From contig NC_058340.1 in NCBI RefSeq assembly GCF_905475395.1, forward strand, positions 55,158,181 to 55,222,180: a stretch of 64,000 nt of DNA. Reading direction: 5' to 3'. A program made the translations under genes and the position numbers. Below are positions 59,196-64,000 of this stretch, piece after piece (within the stretch, counting starts at the first letter, position 1; every line of letters begins with the position of its first letter). The notes beneath the pieces are model-generated. The model saw nothing but the letters and a program-made list of their open reading frames with translations, searched no databases and was not told the origin of the DNA. This DNA comes from Chrysoperla carnea. Lineage: Eukaryota; Arthropoda; Insecta; Neuroptera; Chrysopidae.

Positions 59196-59500
59196 ACAAG
59201 TGAAAACAAACAATTGAATGAATTAATTGTTGAAATACTCTGTATAGAAAGTGATGAATGTCAGTGCTAGCATTATTTTTTATAAAATAGAAGAGTTTAA
59301 ATAATCAACACAATTATTGCAGCTGAAAGGCCGCTAATAATTTGGTTTTCGAGAATTTTCTATAATTTTTTTTCGTTTTTCGTGAATATTTCACAAGACC
59401 ATTAGTTGAAGCTATCTGCAAATTTTTCAATTGCTAATATCTTTTATATAAACAGAGATGTTAACAAAAAAATGTTTCAAATAAAAGTTGTTTTTTTTTA
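59196..59500 (-). repeat. Family B repeat, diverged partial copy (reverse)
   Basis: Starts ACAAGTGAAAACAAACAATT, as in the reverse copy at 52053, and passes AATTGTTGAAATACTCTGTA. It ends in AAAAAATGTTTCAAATAAAA. The second half of the family (the ATACCATG end) is missing. Confidence 0.7.
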
Positions 59501-59616
59501 CTCATCTACAAACAACTCAGTATTTACTCATCTACAAAAGAATTTTTAATTATTCGGTATGGCCGAATACCCTTAGGTTAAGCACTTCCAGAAATGAGGA
59601 ATTTTTAAAATTACAG

Positions 59617-60220
59617 TTTTTATACCATGTATATTATGGAATATACCAAAGTATACTAAGTTTAGTCCAAAATTTGTAACGCGTAAAGATATTGATGCTA
59701 CAAACAAAATTTTGCTATAGGTGTTCACAAAATCACTTACTTACTTCATTTTCGGTTGTCTGTCTGTCTACCGGTCTGCTTGTCTGTAATCATGATAGCT
59801 CAAAAACGAAAAAAGATATCAAGCTGAAAAAATTTAAAACGTACTCAGGACGTAAAAAGTGAGGTCGAGTTCTTTAATGAGCAATATGGGTCAACTTTTA
59901 AACCATTAGAGTACTTATAACAAAATAAACAACTTTTTTTTGAAATATTTTTTCTCAAACATGACCGTTTATCCGTGAGGGCGCAAATTAGTTTTGAAAA
60001 ATATACTACGTATTGTATTGTATCAAGTATACATATTTTGTATATATGTATGTGTTTGTTTATTACTATGTGGGGAAAAAAGATACTCTTATTACTTTGT
60101 GTATAAGAGTGGCTATCTTTCTTTACTTACAGGGTGTAAAAAAACAAACGATTGCGTAATCGACACTGTCTATACCTGATTTTTCAGCAATTAACTCAGT
60201 CAATTGTATGTTTTCACTTT
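59617..60220 (+). mobile_element. Family B interspersed element, copy 5
   Basis: From TTTTTATACCATGTATAT to TTGTATGTTTTCACTT. Contains TTTAGTCCAAAATTTGTAAC, GGTGTTCACAAAATCACT, TGTCTGTCTACCGGTCTGC and TTATCCGTGAGGGCGCAAA. It is divergently arranged with the partial reverse copy at 59196-59500. Confidence 0.85.
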
Positions 60221-60469
60221 TTTTTTTAGCAATTCGATTTGTAATTAATTAGGTATGGTAATTAATTTGGTCTCGATTATTTTTGTCGCAATTGTTTTGC
60301 CATAGATTTATATTCATACTGTATATAAACGATTAGATATTTTTATTTTTTTATTAGTAATATAAATAATTTTTTTTATAATTTAGCAATTAACTTTCTC
60401 AACTTTATATATGTATCAATTCTACATCAAACATCAATCACACACGGGAAATACTTACAAAATATTAAG

Positions 60470-60915
60470 GATGAATGAGCACGGTAGTGGGGGCATAAAT
60501 TTAAAAATATATATTTTCAATTTTAATGATGAATTATGTTATAACTTGACAAGACGAAAAGTAAGAATAAATTTTTTCCGTATCTGGCGTAATTTTCAAA
60601 ATATCGAAAATTGCAAATTTTATTTAATTATTTAGCTTTCGATATTTCGAAAACCAAGGCACATATCGAAAAATTTTATTCTTATTTTTCGTCTACATTA
60701 TTACCCTGCTCTTACATCCCTTATATGGACGGAGACACTTGGTTTTTTCTTTTCTATGCCATTGCTTTTATGTTTACTTTCTATTAAAAAGTTTATGTTA
60801 AATTTGTTTTCATTCATTCCAAGTGAAAATTATCAAAAACTTTCAAAATATGTCGTTTTTTGAGATTCCTGTATAAGAGCCAATGTATTTTATATCCATT
60901 TTCAATGACTTTTTA
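60470..60915 (+). repeat. Family C repeat, long copy (forward)
   Basis: Begins TGAGCACGGTAGTGGGGGC, then GTTATAACTTGACAA, AAAAGTAAGAATAAA and AAAATATCGAAAATTG. CGATATTTCGAAAACCAAGG and GAAAAATTTTATTCTTATTT follow, then ATGCCATTGCTTTTATG, ATGTCGTTTTTTGAGATTC and CATTTTCAATGACTTTTTA. It runs directly into the family B fragment at 60911. Confidence 0.85.
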
Positions 60916-61035
60916 TACCATGTATATGAAATATACAAAGGTATACTAAGTTTAGTCCCAAGTTTAAGTCCCATCTAGTTAACCGTTAGAGATAAAACAA
61001 AAGTTTAAATGTAAAAAATGTTCCTTATCAAAAAA
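60911..61035 (+). repeat. Family B fragment with internal deletion
   Basis: TTTTATACCATGTATATGAA is followed by TTTAGTCCCAAGTTTAAG, which joins straight to CATCTAGTTAACCGTTAGAG and AACAAAAGTTTAAATG. About 190 bp of the usual interior is missing, and the 3' half is absent. Confidence 0.75.
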
Positions 61036-61572
61036 TTGAAAATCACTGAACTTTTTCGCTTTTTGACTTAAAAACATACTTATCACCTATCATTTTACAT
61101 TTTTTCTTACAAATCTGCAATCGATTTGACCTAAGAAATTACCTCACATGTTGGCACGTTTAAAATCATTTGATACTCAGTCTATATAACTGTAAAGTCA
61201 ATGGGGGAAATATATTATCTACTTGATGAAATCTCTGTTTATTTTTTCTTCTTGCATCCTACTTTTATTATTACGATTTTACAATTTACGTACCTAAAAA
61301 AGTGAAATTTGATTATAATAATTAACATAAAGTTGATAAATAATAAATAATAGTCTTAACAAACACAAAAAAATAAAGAAAAATTAAATTCCATTTACAT
61401 CATATTAATTTTAAGTTATTTTAGAACAAAAGATTAGCAAATAGATTTCACTAAGGTTTATTATTATATTCAACTAAATACGAAATTTTATACTGCTTCA
61501 TAATGTTTTTATAGTCCATACGCGAGTCCAGAATCGGTTTCCTAGGAAGTAAAACCGAGATGAGTAGACCCA

Positions 61573-62160
61573 GTGTATTCTGAAAGATCTAAGGTCCCTG
61601 ATTACAAATATGAGCGTCCATTTTACGTAAAGTGGTGCAAACAAAAATTATTAATAAATAAATTTTTTAAATCGCTATAATCGGAAACTATTAATTTTAG
61701 CGATAAAAGTTGTTAACTTGTGCAGAATCAAAATTTCCTTAAAAAATGTCTCATGAAGTTTTGATTAAAGTATTATTTTATGATCTAAAATATTAATGAT
61801 CCTTAAATTTTATTAAAATTAATTTTATGTTTTGTTATCTACATATTATGATTAATCGTTAAAAACTTTTAATCAATCGATTTATTATTAGTGGACAAAA
61901 TCCTATTATCGGTAATTATTGGGGCCATACTGGATCTCCGCGCGGCAAGTTAAAAGTGCTTTCTGAAGGTTTTTAGGTCGCTGATTACGAATATGTGGCG
62001 ATTTTACCTAAAGTGATGCAAACAAAAGTAATTAACAATTTAATTGTTTAAATCGCAGTAACTCGGAAACTATCGATTGTAGCGACAAAATTTGTTGACA
62101 AATCTTGTGCAACATCAAAATTTCGATACTCAACAATGACGTCACTTTTAAAGTATTGTT
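61573..62160. repeat. Diverged ~205-bp direct duplication
   Basis: Unit 1 (61573-61780) and unit 2 (61956-62160) share CTGAAAG-TCTAAGGTC, CTGATTAC-AATATG, ATTTTAC-TAAAGTG-TGCAAAC, AAATCGC, CGGAAACTAT and GTGCA-AATCAAAATTTC, and end in AAAGTATT. A 175-bp spacer separates them. They may be two copies of one unnamed repeat rather than a local duplication. Confidence 0.7.
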
Positions 62161-62774
62161 CTCTTTATTTAATTAGAAGTTTTAAACGTACATATTTTGC
62201 GTACTAGCGAAAGATTTTCAAAAACCAACTTCACTTTTCTGTCCGTATCCAATTACAATAGTTTATTTATGATATTTATTGCAAAAAAATTAAAATTAAA
62301 TAAACTAAAATAACAAATTCTTTTGTAATGATAGAACAAAAAGGAAATGAATAAATTATTTATTGCAGTAAAATGTTTTGTAATCTTATCAAAACACAGC
62401 ATGAAATAACAAAAAAAAAACACAACTAACCGTTTTACATATATTTAAATATTATTTGATGCCTGACAGTAGCAGATAGCTTTTTACTATACATCTGAAA
62501 AGAAACATAACTTATTTATTAGATAAATAAATATTCATAAATGATAAATGTCACTTAGATTATCGTCAAGGTCATTTTCTGAGGATCGTTTACATATAAA
62601 AATAATGTTAAATCATATATTCAGCCAGGTATATGTGACGACGAAAAAGCTTTTCACAACGAGTGATACAAATTATTACCTTTTTATTTTGGAAGCGCAG
62701 GAAAATCATCATACATTTAGTTTTAAGATAATTAAACAATCTAGCCATTTAGATTTTACATTATTTATTAAATA

Positions 62775-63226
62775 CAGTCAAACTTGGGTAAGTGAGAACT
62801 GGATAAGTCAGAAACCTCTATAAGTGAGAGTAATAGCCAGGACCCATCATTTTAAGCTCCCAAAACCTCTATTAGCGAGAAACAGAAACCTCTGTAAAAG
62901 AGAGTCGTTTTTCCCTCATGGATCTCCGTAAGTGAGATTGCTACTTATCAATACCTCTATAAGCGATAGTCGAGCTTTATTTATTTATATTATTTAGGGG
63001 ACCTATATGCTACAATAAAAATTCATACATACGTAAAAGATACACACATACAGTAACAAATGACAAAACTGTGACTTGTTATTGCTGCGTACCTCTATAA
63101 GAGAGAAACGTTACCCATGTACCTACCTTTATTAGCGAGAAACTCGGGTTAATTAGAAACTTGAAACTTCTATAAGCGAGAATGAGATTGTGCTCCCTTG
63201 AACTCTCGTTTATCCAGGTTTGACTG
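62775..63226. mobile_element. 452-bp Tigger/pogo-like MITE with internal subrepeats
   Basis: Left end CAGTCAAACTTGGGTAAGTG and right end TTATCCAGGTTTGACTG are inverted repeats flanked by TA (62773-62774, 63227-63228). Inside, the phrase ACCTCTATAAGCGAGA and near variants recur about ten times across both halves. The TA duplication and CAGTC ends fit the pogo/Tigger group. No transposase ORF. Confidence 0.88.
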
Positions 63227-63529
63227 TATCTAGAACAATTCAAAATTCATAAATAGCTAATTGGCTGTACAGACATGATTAACAACACTTCTTTTTTGCC
63301 AACGCAATTTATTAAAAACTATATTATTTGAAGAAAATGAATCATAGGAACTCGCTCCAGATTCTAGAAAAAAAGTTATGAACAGAAATTGATTGATATA
63401 ATCTGTTTTCTGAAACTAGCTGCCATGAAACAAAAAAAGTGACAAAACTTTTGTATGTTACTAATCGAAAACCTAAACTTAAAATTCGATGTTAAACAGT
63501 AAATCTTTTATTTAATGTTTGTACTAGCT

Positions 63530-63650
63530 TGGTACCCTCCTCCTTCACTGGGTTTAGAAGTAAAGAGTGGTAAAGACCACCGTGTTATAGCCTTCATCTC
63601 GGCAGCTCTCACTTTTCTCGCTTCCTCCATAACACTCGAAATAGGGATAG
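63530..63650 (-). mobile_element. Helitron-like 3' end (family H, copy 3)
   Basis: On the minus strand: GATGAAGGCTATAACACGG, then AAACCCAGTGAAGGAGGAGG, then GTACCAAGCTAG followed by T at the 3' end (near 63528). It is homologous to 15945-16012 and shares its terminus design with 45985-46014. An (AAAC)n run follows at 63665-63685 on the plus strand. Confidence 0.5.
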
Positions 63651-64000
63651 GGATTGAAAACGTCACAAACAAACAAACAAACAACCTTACTTTCACATTA
63701 TATATTGGGATTTATTTAAATATTGACGATACCTCATGAGAAGTGAATGACTGCAGAGATGCTTAATTATGTAACTTCATAGACTTTAAAAATTTAAGAA
63801 TAAAACCTCGCCTTAACTTGTGGAACTTCACGTTAAATTTAATGATTCTATAACCATAAGTTAATTTTCAAAACCTATTATTTATTTAATTAAACCCTAT
63901 AGACATTTATTTAAATTTTGGTAGAAAAATTAGTTAGTGCCAAATTAATTGATACCCAACGCAACGTGTAATGAAATGATCTGTACTCTTACCTAAAAAT

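Larger units (their letters stand above)
43604..64000. other. 20-kb gene-free, repeat-dense region
   Basis: Upstream of Rab10 to the window end no ORF looks like a gene; those of 60-90 codons lie in repeats or AT-rich DNA. The annotated repeats (families A, B, C, foldback, Helitron-like and Tigger-like elements) cover a large part. The rest is AT-rich DNA in which I see nothing specific. It could be intergenic or a long intron of a gene with exons outside the window. Confidence 0.6.

Noticed and set aside
63508-63696. 62-codon minus-strand ORF at the window end
   Set aside because: Covers the Helitron-like end repeat; the similar translation at 15946 reflects shared repeat DNA, not a gene.

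Overview
The window is eukaryotic, AT-rich genomic DNA from an arthropod, most likely an insect. Genes are split by short GT-AG introns, intergenic DNA is full of small inverted-repeat elements and a tRNA-derived SINE, and a pickpocket-type DEG/ENaC channel is present. The species cannot be named from sequence alone. No bacterial-style operon, CRISPR array or prophage is visible.

Layout: five protein-coding genes lie in the first 44 kb. (1) 1-7403 (+): the C-terminal ~2106 residues of a type I fatty acid synthase, with the start lying upstream of the window. (2) 9701-12749 (+): a complete OGFOD3-type membrane-anchored 2-oxoglutarate/Fe(II) oxygenase. Its intron 2 holds a decayed, antisense copy of a repetitive arthropod ORF. 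(3) 19177-27818 (+): a complete ten-exon DEG/ENaC (pickpocket) channel with several mobile-element fragments in its introns. (4) 28900-32232 (+): DNAAF11 (LRRC6; tilB in flies), a cytosolic dynein-arm assembly factor. (5) 38032-43603 (-): Rab10, with a 4.1-kb intron carrying two transposon-type elements. All exon junctions given were checked for phase by hand and each gene reads through without a stop.

43604-64000 has no gene I can support. It is a repeat landscape of at least three interspersed families. Family A is a MITE with AATAGGGTATT-type ends. Family B is a ~500-600-bp element beginning TTTTATACCATGTATAT. Family C is a ~450-bp element with an internal palindrome. In addition there are a 563-bp foldback element with a TTA target duplication, a Tigger/pogo-like MITE with a TA duplication, and Helitron-like 3' ends. 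Several are nested or abutting, so insertion order can be read.

The five genes have unrelated jobs (lipid synthesis, a membrane oxygenase, ion conductance, cilium assembly, vesicle traffic) and nothing suggests joint function. I found no convincing new biological system. The most notable items are the foldback element with subterminal motif copies, the nested insertions, the SINE, and the decayed ORF in OGFOD3.
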